Of a DNA stretch of 64,000 bases, positions 1-10,899 are shown piece after piece. The notes under the pieces were generated by a model, which was given only the letters and a program-made list of their open reading frames with translations, did no database searches and was not told the DNA's origin. Location: NCBI RefSeq assembly GCF_964355755.1, contig NC_092675.1, forward strand, positions 26,392,412-26,456,411, read 5' to 3'. A program made the position numbers and the translations under genes. Position 1 is the stretch's first letter. Every line of letters starts with the position of its first letter. Source of the stretch: Antedon mediterranea (Eukaryota > Echinodermata > Crinoidea > Comatulida > Antedonidae).

Positions 1-232
1 TCACCAACATATTTTGGTTGGGAGCTATCTAATGGTAAACTTCAACCAGTGCTTCTGAAAAATGAAGCTATTCCTACTGCTTCGTTAGAGATGATTTATT
101 GTGGATGCAAGACACGATACATAACCTGCCAATAGATGTAGGTGCAAGAAGTCAAAACTACCATGTACAGCTTTATGCCGCTGTAACAACGCTAAAGATG
201 ACGGAAACCTTTGCATGAATGATCTTAACTGA
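1..232 (+). pseudogene. Broken 3' end of a cysteine-rich (CXC-like) ORF, probably transposon-derived
   Basis: Frame 1 from base 1 reads a 44-codon coding-like stretch with GWELSNGKLQP and a later CGCKT, then stops at TAG (133-135). The next frame picks up at 137 with CRCKKSKLPCTALCRC and ends at TGA 230-232. Together they look like the end of a protein with a CGC...CRCKK...C..LCRC cysteine cluster, interrupted by a one-base frameshift. Similar C-terminal cysteine-rich tails occur in many uncharacterised, often mobile-element-linked ORFs of aquatic invertebrates; that is recalled family knowledge, not a search result. The start lies left of the window. It could instead be the last exon of a host gene with a sequencing error, but the flanking repeats favour a decayed element. 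Confidence 0.5.
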
Positions 233-243
233 TGCCCTTAACA

Positions 244-965
244 TGTTCATTCCAAATGTAGCTTACGTACGTGTTCACATTTTCTTTTAAATCTATACAA
301 TCATAATCCATCATATTGATGGCAAGTAATTTTCAAATGTAGCTTACGTGTTCAAATTCTTTTTTAAATCTATAATCATAATCCATCATATTGATGGCAG
401 GTACTATACAATCATAATCCATCATATTGATGGCAGGTAATTTCCAAATTTCCAAATGTAGCTTACGTGTTCAAATTCTTTTTAAAATCTATAATCATAA
501 TCCATCATATTGATGGCAGGTAATTTCCCAATTTCCAAATGTAGCTGACGTGTTCAAATTCTTTTTTAATTCTATAATCATAATCCATCATATTGATGGC
601 AGGTACTATACAATCATAATCCATCATATTGATGGCAGGTAATTTCCAAATTTCCAAATGTAGCTGACGTGTTCAAATTCTTTTTTAAATCTATAATCAT
701 AATCCATCATATTGATAGCAGGTAATTTTCTAATGTAGGTTACGTGTTCAAATTTTTATTTAAATCTATAATCATAATCCATCATATTGATGGCAGGTAA
801 TTTCCAAATGTAGCTGACATGTTCACATTTTAGAAAATCTATAAGCACACTCCATCATATTGATGGCAGGTAATTTCAAATTTCAAATTTCAAATAATGT
901 AACTTGCGTATTCAAATTCCTTTTTAAATCTATATAAATCATAACACATCATATTTGATGGCAGT
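244..965. repeat. Tandem array, 73-93 bp units, some with a 36-bp insertion
   Basis: The core word CCATCATATTGATGGCAGG recurs at about 308, 383, 419, 502, 585, 621, 704, 779, 852 and 945 (the last copies degenerate). Spacings are about 75, 36, 83, 83, 36, 83, 75, 73 and 93. The 36-bp steps are a short extra unit (ACTATACAATCATAATCC) that recurs in register, so there is a higher-order structure of a long unit plus a short unit. Each copy contains a small CCATCA/TGATGG hairpin. No coding potential is seen. Confidence 0.85.
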
Positions 966-1059
966 GAATTTTATAATGTTACTAATTATTATTGTGTATA
1001 AATAATTTCATAGTTATGCAATTATATTATATTTAGTATACAGTAGGCCTATGCTGTAG

Positions 1060-1815
1060 TTAAAAGGTCAATAACCATACTATCGGCCATTCTTGTACAA
1101 AATATGCCATTAGACTGGATAGAAACACACATGTTTTAAACAATTTAAAAAGAAAAAAAAATTCATAAGACCACAATTTTCAAAGTTATATTATTATTAT
1201 ATTATTATATTTGACTAATAGTTCAAAGGTCAATAGTTGTAGAATCGGCCATTTTTTGTAAAAACATTTCATTATAATAAATATGAATGTATAGTTTCTG
1301 AACAATTTGAGCCCTATTTCGTGTCTCTCCGATTATTGGTTACTGAGATACGATAAATCAAGGTCAAAGGTCAAAATGTCAGAAATACGACTTGCATCAA
1401 TTTTTTGAGAAAATGTGTCATTAAAGTGAATATAAAACCATATATTTAAAACATTTTGACACCAAAATTAATTATCTGTGACTAGTGGTTCTCGAGATAT
1501 AGGGTAATTATAAAAAATGGCCGCCATTTTTAATTATGCAAATTAAGAGCTTAGATGGCCGAATTTCGCTTGGGATCCGCCATATTCGTAATCAGCGAGG
1601 TCGAAATATCCTAAACCAAGTGGATCCCAGCTTCTACCCAAAAATGCTTCTTGATTCGTTTTCTAGGCCGTTTTTTGAGAAATGGAACCTGTCTACTTGT
1701 GAAATCTTGAAGAAAAACAAACTAAACAAGAGGCCTGTGTTTTTGTTTGGAGATGTTCAGAGTTCTCACTGCACGCATGCGTTTATTGCCCTGGTATTAA
1801 CAGCAATCAAATAGC
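1060..1815. repeat. Degenerate ~150-bp repeats and an unclassified repeat-like segment
   Basis: The motif AAGGTCAA followed by ATCGGCCATT and a TTTTGTAAAA-like stretch begins near 1065, 1225 and 1362, giving three diverged copies about 140-160 bp apart. They run into a segment with GGCCGCCATTTTTAATTATG and a paired GGATCC context (about 1570 and 1622). A 92-codon open frame (1536-1814, +) lies here; I recognise no domain in it. The whole looks like the non-coding part of an interspersed element, perhaps the one ending at 232, but no terminal repeats were found. Confidence 0.35.
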
Positions 1816-2762
1816 GCGCAACTAGTCTTTCCTCTCGATTTCACAAGGTTTGCATTTGCGTGTGTTAAAACATAACTCAGGAGATCAAACATGGTAACAA
1901 GTTGTAACAATTTATGCAGATGTGAAAAGGGTATTATGGACAAAATTGTTAAACTGTAAATGTTCTTATAACAGATTAGTAATAGTATATATCACTGTGT
2001 GATTTAAAAAATTGATTGAACTGGGTCCTTGGCTAGGATGTCCCATGGAAAGTCCCCCAAGTCAAGCATGTTTTTGTTTTGTTCATGCGAGGGAAATCTA
2101 TAATAAATTACATTCAATAAGTCAAAGATGCATTCCAGGTAGAATAGCAACCTTATTGTACTGTACATCAACACTTTCAATTTAAATGAAATTATGTTAT
2201 TTTCTATAGACCAGAAATTCTGAAATACAAGATTTTATCCGACTGTTGTAGGGCTACTACTATTTAGGTTGCCCAGGTTTGCAAGTCTCCCTAAAAAATG
2301 TTTCTTCGGCTTTACAACTAGCCTTTTCACAGTCCTTCCTTTTTAGATGATCTTAGTTGATATTGCAATTTTGGTTACAGTAATACTGGTGAACAATCAT
2401 GGTTACACATAAATAATTTGTTAGCAAAAGAAAAATTACATTATTTTGTATATTATATTCATACTTAATACAACTACTTTCTTTGACAGTTTATTTTCTA
2501 AAATAAAATAGGGTTAGTATTTATCAAGAGGTAGTAACTGGTTTTAATTAAAGGACAATTTTTAAATTTATTATTTTTTAAATACTTCAGTTAGTTATTT
2601 GTTATTATATAACCCAGTGATATAAATATGTGAATGTGATTGGTCGTAATTGCATCACGTGACTACCGCTCTAAGGATAGTAAACGTTATAAATCCTCTA
2701 ACAGTGTTATTTTGGTACATTAGTGCTATTGTTGTATGTATAATGAGTCTTCATTTTTTAAT
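1816..2762. other. AT-rich spacer, nothing recognised
   Basis: No exon-like open frame flanked by splice sites, no tandem structure and no terminal inverted repeats were seen between the segment above and the target-site duplication of the next transposon. Confidence 0.5.
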
Positions 2763-2772
2763 GGTATCGAAT

Positions 2773-3833
2773 GGGTGTCACGAAACCTAAGACCACGAAA
2801 GCTAAGACCCCATAAGACCTAAGATCACGAAAGCTAAGACCCAAGACCTAAGATTACAAATATTTATCTTTCGCACCTGCCTTGTATTTTAACTCCAAAC
2901 ATTTATTCTGAATACCACACCTTAGAATTGGCACTTTCATGAAAAAGAATCACAAAAAAAGTAACAAATACATTTTTAAATTGATGATTTTACAGACGTT
3001 TTTCTCGCCTACAGTACAGTAGGCCTACCCCATGTTCAATGTTTTTGTTTCTATGGAACGTCAAAAGAGCAAACATTATATAGAGGGCTGAAAACTCTGT
3101 GGAGTCCATCTACAGTGTGGATGGAACAATGTAAAATTAAAATTGTAATGATAATAGTATAGTCATGCAAGTACTGTACGAAGAAATAAATACTGGCAAA
3201 TAAATTTTAATTTAAAAATCATGATAAGTTTTTTTGTTTCGTTTTTTTTCTGTTTTTATACCTGTACTATTATTGTTGCTCTTTTGGCGCTCCATAGAAA
3301 CAAAAACATTATGCATGGGGAGCTCGAGGAGTTACATTACAGTATACAAAGAAACACATCTGTAAAATCATCAATTTAAAGGATTTATTTATTTGTTATT
3401 ATGTGTTTCTCCTTCTGAAAGTACTTATAAGTCCTAATTTGAAAGTGTGTTGTTCAGGATAAAGTTAGTCAACAAATTTGGAGTCAAAATACAAGAAAGG
3501 CAGGTGCGTAAGAAAAACATCCTCTGAACCAACACAATGGAGTATATATACCAACAAACAACCCGTCAAGTTTGTTTGTTGTAAAGAAAAAATTTACATT
3601 TACTCAACGGGCGAAAATAATGTGAGTTTATCTATGTTTTTTCGGTAGTATTAAATTATATTTATGGTAATAAATTAAACCTACTGTGTTTAAAATTATG
3701 TATGGATAAACAAGTATTGTTTTTAAGCTGTAGTATATCTTAGTATTTGTAATCTTAGGTGTTGGGTCTTAGCTTTCGTGATCTTAGGTCTTAGGGGGTC
3801 TTAGCTTTCGTGGTCTTAGGTTTCGTGACACCC
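2773..3833. mobile_element. Foldback-type DNA transposon, 1061 bp, with 89-bp terminal inverted repeats
   Basis: The left end (2773-2861) begins GGGTGTCACGAAACCTAAG and the right end (3745-3833) is its reverse complement over 89 bp with about two mismatches. Both ends are flanked by the same 10 bp, GGTATCGAAT (2763-2772 and 3834-3843), a target-site duplication. The arms continue inward imperfectly: GCACCTGCCTTGTATTTT near 2875 pairs with a segment near 3490-3510, and GTTTTTGTTTCTATGGAACG near 3041 pairs with one near 3285. Most of the element could therefore fold back on itself. It has no transposase and is non-autonomous. A 9-11 bp duplication with long terminal repeats suits the Mutator-like superfamily, but that assignment is inference. 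Confidence 0.85.
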
Positions 3834-3843
3834 GGTATCGAAT

Positions 3844-4873
3844 ATCCCTAACTCACACTCATTTGATTTTTAAAAGGCCAGATGTATATGTTCTGTTTTT
3901 GCAGATTATAGAGTACAGGATGCAAAGTAAACATTTCTGTGTGAAGGTAGACTTAATAGCTTCAATCTCAATTGACATTCATTGTAGCTCCCTCTATAGA
4001 GCTTTCTAAAAGGGTGGGGCAAATGTTAATCATTTGATTACTGCACATACAACACAGGGTCAAATTATTTTAAATTAAATAAAAATAAAATGTATTTAAA
4101 TAATATCAAGATATCTTTTATTATACATTTTAATACACTATTTTATTTATGCTTAATTAAATTTTGCATTTAAATTGTAATTTTGTTAATCTACCGTAAT
4201 CTAGATAATGTTTTTACCTAACTGTAGATATTAATTAATTGTTCTTAAAAAAAAAAAGATATAATATTATATTATATCCGTTAGAGTAATAAATGTAAAA
4301 TCATTAGTTAACACATTTTATAATTATTTGCTTTTACTTTAAATATAGGTTTATAAAAATATTGTATGATTTAATAAATTAAACGTTACAGTGCAAGTTC
4401 CGAACCTACCCTAAAAGGTGGTTCAGCTGCGTCTGCAGTAGGTGTAAATGATGTGTTTCAAACTGGGACTATTTTTATATAACAGGTCACAAAATAAAAT
4501 ATTGGACAAGTTAGCTATCACCAGTACTGTAATTTTTTCTACATCACTATATCGAGCCAATGTACAATTATAGCATTAAGCACTCGTATTGCATTACAAG
4601 TTGGCTTATGTCGCTGTGTCAATGTGCTTACAGTTGACTCATAATGTTATGTCAGGTAATGATGAGCCAGTGTCCTCACTGATTAACATACTGTCCTCAC
4701 TGATTAACATACTGTAATATCAACAACTAGAATTTCCATTTAGCAGAATCAGTAGTAGAATTTCAGAAAGTATCAATGCATTAACATTAATGTTAGTTTT
4801 CCCATGAGATTGAGAATAAAGATGACTTTTTATATTATATCTTTAAAGTTTAATTTTGTTTTTCATATGCATT
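3844..4873. other. AT-rich spacer, nothing recognised
   Basis: Apart from A/T runs and a short direct repeat (ACTGATTAACATACTGT, twice near 4680-4715), no gene, RNA or element was recognised. Confidence 0.5.
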
Positions 4874-4878
4874 ATGTT

Positions 4879-5950
4879 CAGGCCCGTAGCCAGGGGGGGT
4901 TTTTATGGTTCGGGCGAACCCCCCCTTTACAGCGAACCCCCCTTAACCAACTGCGAACCCCCATCCCCGACATGCCCAATACCTCACCCTCATCTCCAAA
5001 AATCCTCCAAATACGTGCCCCACAGTACAAAAAGTTGTTTGTAAATTGAAAAATTCGTAAACTTGTTCGTGAACCTTCTTCTCTGTATGAGCGTCAACTA
5101 GTGATACGTGTCTGTAAATTTCTAAAAGCTGCAAATGAATTGCCGATTTTAACCTGAAAAATAAATGTTTGGTCCCTGCATGTAACATGATATTGACGCG
5201 TCTCATAGCGAGCTCAGCTGGCGCACGAACGATTCGTACAAAGGACACCGCCAGACAACTGCGTACCTATAATTGTTTAGTAATAATCACTGGCAGTCAG
5301 GCAGCATGCATAAAGTATATAGCCTTCCGACGTACATCAGTATTTATGTGTGACTATGAAGTATAATGTATCATAGAGGATTATAGTGAATATTAATATT
5401 TTACACTATAATATCTATGGTATCAAGTACTGTAGTTCACATTATGGCATCCGATTATTTTTTTCTAGACCACCAGCCGATGCGTACTAAAATGTATCAA
5501 TATCACCTATTTACATATTTATATTCCTCAACAAATTGCTGTAAATAAATATTATAGATAGAGCTAGCAAATAGCATTTGCCTTCACCCAGTGTGATTTT
5601 TTCTGGGCTGCTCCTAGATATACGTTCGCATTGAACTTGAACGCAAAACAAAATACGGAGTAAATGATCAAACAATCGGCGGTTCCGCACAGAGCACGCG
5701 CATCTAACATACGGCAACAAATAGTTATCGTCATTTAAATTATCGACGTGTTTGAGGAGGAGGAAAAAGTATGATCTTTTTGCTCATTGGTTATATAGCA
5801 TGCTGCACGAGAGTGTCTTTTCCGGCCATCTAGGGGTGTCATTTAACAAAATTCGCTTCGCATCAGGCTGGGGGAGTGGGGGGGGGGGTGGGTTTGACCC
5901 AAATATTTAGTGTCCGAACCCCCCCTTGAAAGATCCTGGCTACGGCCCTG
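4879..5950. mobile_element. Non-autonomous DNA transposon, 1072 bp, with 16-bp terminal inverted repeats
   Basis: The left end CAGGCCCGTAGCCAGG and the right end CCTGGCTACGGCCCTG are inverted copies with one mismatch, flanked by the direct repeat ATGTT (4874-4878 and 5951-5955). Just inside are subterminal G/C-runs in opposite orientation (CGAACCCCCCCTT-like), repeated three times on the left. Such CAG...CTG ends with subterminal runs resemble hAT-like elements, although those usually make 8-bp duplications, so the superfamily is unsure. Open frames inside (up to 101 codons) show no transposase signature. GC content is clearly higher than in the flanks. Confidence 0.75.
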
Positions 5951-5955
5951 ATGTT

Positions 5956-7299
5956 AGTGTCGTAAGAACATGTCATTCTACTGATCTTTTTTCAAAAACA
6001 TCTTTATATTATAACATATAAATACTGTAGTGTAATTAAAGAAAGTAATTCAAGGCAATGTGTTGCAATTTATTAATTTAGATTTAATGAATTATTAATA
6101 AATATTATTTTGGATGATGAATAAAAGAATTATTGCCGGTAAAAGTACAACTATTTAATATTTGACATTTTGTATTAGATTTCGATGCATCTTTCAGTAC
6201 AACCTTACTTATTTTTTAAATCAGGAGAACATAGGGAATATAGGTCATCAAATTTAATTTGTATACTGTAGCATATAATATGCAGTGGTACAGTGTATCC
6301 AGACAAGGTACTGTCGTTAATTTTCTGCAATTTATTTGGAAATGTTATCATGGAGCTATTAATTATTATATCTCTATGATTTGATCATGAACTTTTTCGA
6401 CCATTTTCTCAAGATACTATTTTGCTATATTAAAGCCTAGTAGTAGTAGGCCTACTGGTTTTTTTTTTTCACAATTACATTTACAATATTTAATAGTATA
6501 CCAAAAGAAGCGAGTGCTTGTCAGTTTGGTTACCATTATTTAAATGTATACGGTATACAACATTCAGCAAAAATTATGTGTAAAAAAGTCAAGGCATTTG
6601 TCGCTCACGACCGGTCAGAACTTTTGGTAGGGCACTCCCCTGTGGGGATACAGGGAAAAATTACCATCTACTTTAATAGTGACGCACATTAGCACTGTAG
6701 AATTTCTGTAGAGTGTACTCTATAATTTCAAGCATGGTACAGTGGGTCTAATTAACAGTTCTTATCAGATATTACAAACAACGTATAGGCCTAGTACAGT
6801 ACTTACATAGGTAAACCTGGCACAAATTATAAATAAACAGTTGGCATAATTCACGAATTTCAATGCAGTAGTTAAAAGAATTGATCCATGAACTATGACC
6901 TGTCTGTAAATGCTCTGTGTCAATTTCAACCTTGCTGTCTCAGCTTGACCCCTGGTTGGAATGATAACATTGCCCTACAGGAGACTATCACATCCCTCAG
7001 CTTACCTTTCTTACTATATAATGTTTTTGAAGAGATAGTTTATTAATAGCGGTAATGTATGTTGATTTACAGACACAGCGCCTGTCATATCTGCTTCGGT
7101 ATTTTGTTAAGTCGACTAGACGTCAGAAGTCTGCGTACAGAGTCAACGGCTTGATGCCATCAATTTTGCTGTAAATATTTGTTTATGTTTGCTGATTGTT
7201 TCCTTGCAATTAATACAAAAATATGTAAGTAGAAATAAAAATATTATTATATTATTATTATAAACTCATGGTAAAATTGTTTTACATATATTTCATTTT
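5956..7299. other. AT-rich spacer with two TAGGCCTA palindromes
   Basis: No exon, RNA gene or bounded element was recognised. TAGGCCTA occurs at 6447-6454 and 6786-6793. Confidence 0.45.
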
Positions 7300-8550
7300 A
7301 AACCATGTTGAGTGGGTATTGCAACCTAGTAACTCTGTGTATAAACCATGGTGAGTGGGTTTTACAACCTACTCTACATAAAGTAAACCTAGTAATGGTA
7401 AATAACAGTGAGCTGGTTAGTGTATAAACCACGGTGAGTGGGTTTTGCAACATACTTTACATAAAGTTAACCTAGTATAGTAACTGACCGTGAGCTGGTT
7501 AGTGTATACACCATGGTGAGTGAGTATTGCAACCTAGTAACTCTGTGTATAAACCATAGTGAGTGGGTTTTGCAACCTACTCTACATATAGAGTTAAACC
7601 TAGTATGGTAACTGACGGTGAGCTGGTTAGTGTATACACCATTTTTGTACAACCTACTGTACTCTACATAGAGTAGTAAACCATGGTAAATGATGGTGAG
7701 CTGGTTAGTGTATAAACCGTGGTGAGTGGGTTTTGCAACCTACTCTACATAGCGTTAACCTACAGTAGTATGGTAAATGATGGTGAGCTGGTTAGTGTTT
7801 ACACCATGTTTTGCAACCTATTCTACATAGAGTAGTAACCTAGTAATGGTAAATGATGGTGAGCTGGTTAGTGTATAAACCGTGGCGAGTGGGTTTTGCA
7901 ACCTACTCTACATTGAGTAAGTATTATTTTCAGTAACCTATAGTAATGGTAAATGATGGTGAGCTGGTTAGTGTATAAACCGTGGTGAGTGGGTTTTGCA
8001 ACCTACTCTACATAGCGTTAACCTACAGTAGTATGGTAAATGATGGTGAGCTGGTTATTGTTTACACCATGTTTTGCAACCTATTCTACATAGAGTAGTA
8101 ACCTAGTAATGGTAAATGATGGTGAGCTGGTTAGTGTATAAACCATGGTGAGTAGAGTTTGCAACCCAGTACTGTACATAAACCATGGTGAGCGAGTTTT
8201 TGCAACCTAATGTATTATAGTATAGTAATGGTTAATGATAGTGCCGAGCTGGTTTTGAAACCTATCCGTGATTGTGTATAAACCATGGTGAATGGGGTTT
8301 GCAACCCTGTACTGAACACAAACCATGGTGAGCGAGTTTTCCAACTTATCATAGTAATGGTTGTGATGGTAAGCTGGTTTTAAAACCAGGGGCTGTTACT
8401 GTAAATCATGGTGAGCAGGTTTGCAACTGATGGACTGACTCGACAACCTATTGTAGGGTATAATACTGGTGGGCAGTTTTTGTAACTTACGGTACACAGT
8501 AAACTACATGGTGAGCTGGTTGTACAACCTACTGTATTTTGTAACCATGG
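7300..8550. repeat. Long tandem array of ~75-130-bp two-part units
   Basis: Two half-units alternate. One is AAACCATGGTGAGTGGG followed by TTTTGCAACCTACTCTACAT. The other is AATGGTAAATGATGGTGAG followed by CTGGTTAGTGTAT. GAGCTGGTT or a close variant occurs about twelve times from 7411 to 8519. Copies become more divergent toward the right (after about 8130). The repeated GGTGAG words look like splice donors but lie in no open reading frame. The array abuts a 5S rRNA-like fragment on its right. Confidence 0.85.
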
Positions 8551-8553
8551 TGG

Positions 8554-8880
8554 GCCTACTTTGCGGTTCTCGCCAAAGTTAAGCAACGTTGGGCCCGGCC
8601 GCGTTCTGGATGGAAAGACCATCTGGGAATCGCATTGGTTTCTGTATAAACTGGAGAGTGATGGTGTAATGATTATATCGGACTAGTATGTAATAGGTAT
8701 GGGTTCGAGCCTATCTGTACCATACTGATTACATCCTTTAGGCATCATATACAGTAGTGCACATTGACTAATCAAAACGATTAGGAGATCGTCGCCCGAT
8801 GTGCTGATCTAGTAGACACTGCACTGCTGGCTACTGTGGGTTCATTAAGGGTCTAATCCAAATTTCCTCTGTTTCCAGGT
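8554..8880 (+). mobile_element. 5S rRNA/tRNA chimeric SINE-like sequence
   Basis: Positions 8554-8646 read like a shortened 5S rRNA: GCCTAC at the 5' end, a gap, then CGGTTCTCG, AAGTTAAGCAACGTTGGGCC, GGATGG..AGACC and CTGGGAAT. These correspond to the 5S A-box and C-box promoter regions. About 28 bases of the 5' third are missing, so it is not a functional 5S gene. Directly after it, 8655-8722 is tRNA-like, with an A-box-like TGGTGTAATGATTAT and a B-box GGTTCGAGCC at 8702-8711. A 5S head followed by a tRNA-like head is the layout described for AmnSINE1-type SINEs. The right end is not defined; I saw no clear tail or target duplication. Confidence 0.55.
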
Positions 8881-9831
8881 AAGCTTGAGGACCAGAATTA
8901 ATACCTTTTAAACCATGTGTCTGTTTCAATAACTCTTATCATGTACAGTAGCATAATTTTTATAAATATCCTTTACAATGTCTATATATTTTACAGCATT
9001 ATACAATTGTGTTAGCCTGGAGCATGACTTGTGTAATAGCAAACATTTTACCCTTACCTTTAGCATTTCCGATGAAAGGTTAAGGTATGTTTGCATGTCT
9101 TTTCCTCCTGAATATTCATTTCTCATGAGATTTGTCAGTAAGTAATCAATCTACCAACATACGGTCTAGCTTTACGGTAATTGATCGTAACTACGAGAGT
9201 AAACATAGCCGCGCAGTGTTCAATTTATTGAAACACATTATTCAAAGGAAAAAAAATGTATGAAGACAAAATTAGACAAAAAAATATCCAAGCTTCAACA
9301 ATAAATGTTATGAATGATGAATGAATATGACTGTTTCTGCTTAAACTGTGTCAGTGTACAATAGTATTATTAGGTTTGTATACGATTTCGAAAAAGTTCA
9401 TTTGTCGTAATATGAACAGAGAGCTTATTTTGTAGTCATCATATAATCACCTAATAACAAACCCATTAATCTTGTCAACCGTTCCTCTCGGTCTACAAGG
9501 TGTAAACAGAACCTTGCGTGTTATTAACATTATTGTAAATTGACATTTCATGGGTCCACTGCAAATGTAAGCAATACTAAATGAGATTTTTTAAACTAGT
9601 CATAGTTTAAATGCTCAGTCGAGGCAACCCCTTGGGACATGAGTGTGTAGTACAAAACATAAATTCAGCTCTCTCATTTCTTGTGGCTCCATCGCACAGG
9701 AAATCTGATACTAAGTGATCTCGCATGTTAAACAGTTATAGAATACTGAGGCAGGCATTAGAATGATAGTGTATTAGCAAAGCCTACAGACGAGATACTT
9801 CTTAGTTCTTTAGGTCGCTGTATTATTGGTA

Positions 9832-9900
9832 ATGGGATATCCATGGTTGGCCTTTAAACTACGAGGAAAGAAAAAATCACAAAGTAAAAAAAAACGAAAG
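9832..9900 (+). CDS. Ankyrin candidate first coding exon (exon 1a), basic N-terminus
   Basis: ATG at 9832 opens 23 codons ending in a lysine-rich tract (GKKKSQSKKKRK), followed at 9901 by the donor GTAAGT in phase 0. The frame has a TAG at 9811, and the start has G at -3 and +4, a fair Kozak context. Vertebrate ANK2 and ANK3 isoforms also carry short first exons ending in a basic cluster just before the [11 protein letters not shown] repeat 1, so this exon could join the exon at 34242 or the one at 34846 in frame. The distance (about 24-25 kb) and the absence of transcript data make the link an inference. It may be one of several alternative first exons. Confidence 0.55.
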
Positions 9901-10899
9901 GTAAGTTTACAATATGTCACCACAATGACATTCAAGTTTATTTATAAAATGTCTTTAAGAATTGTTAATTGATTATTTGTCCATGTTATCGTTAAATTTA
10001 AGATTTTTCTCTTCGGCTAATGTAGTACACCTTGTCATCTGCCATTTAGCAGGTCCGTGACGACAGTCTTCCTACTCCCACTTCTTTATTTAGTGCTTCC
10101 TTATTTAGTTCAGACCATGTATTATTACATATGTTTAAATCTATCTAGCGTAGCTGTCCATTTCCTTCCTCTTGTTTTACCATATATCTTCCTTCCATTA
10201 CAATTGCTAAATACATTAACATTAGTAATGGAGAGTCAATATTTTCAGTTGTCTGGAAAGTCTATTCTATTTTTCAGAATGCATTTTGTATATTATAGAA
10301 TTTTGAATCTTAGAAGTTAACTTAAAAACATTTTATCGCACTGGCGTTAATGTGTTTGTTAAGAGTTACCAAAATAAAAATGAACTCCAAACGGCTGGGT
10401 AAATTTCCCTCGGGGTTAAATATCTCAACAATCATTTTTACTGACCACTGCCTGTGCAATAGAACTCACTATATGCTATACAATTCCAAAGTTACTGTTA
10501 AATTTGCTAAAACTATGGTGAACTAACTGTGTTGTTATCCAAATAGTAAACCTCCCTTTTCAGTGGAACAAGGCTACTTTAATAGCCATTGCTAAATCAA
10601 CTTTTAAAAAGTGGACGCTAAACAAAATTAAGATTGGGTACTGTAGAAATAGAAGGAATAAAATTTACTTTAAAAAATTAAAAATTACTTTTATATTTTG
10701 GACCAGATGGAATAGATTTATTTAGGTATCAACGCAAGCAGCTTAGATACAGTAAACTGTTTTGTGGAATCTGTTCTCTGGATTTTAATGTATAAATTAA
10801 AAGAATTAGTCTTGTGGTAAATCTTTACTTTATTGGCTTCTACCTGTCAGGAAGACTTCGTTAGGATTGACCCCATCAGGGTGTTTGAGTGAAGTCAGA

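Noticed and set aside
244-965. A CRISPR array
   Set aside because: Repeats are long, variable and without regular unique spacers, and this is intron-bearing animal DNA.
4943-5366. Frames of 101 (-) and 65 (+) codons inside the 4879-5950 transposon
   Set aside because: They overlap each other and carry no transposase motifs; the element looks non-autonomous.
8554-8646. A functional 5S rRNA gene
   Set aside because: About 28 bases of the 5' third are missing and the length is about 93 instead of 120, so it is a derivative.
10057-10320. 87-codon hydrophobic open frame
   Set aside because: Composition follows T-rich DNA, no splice sites or domain; likely chance.
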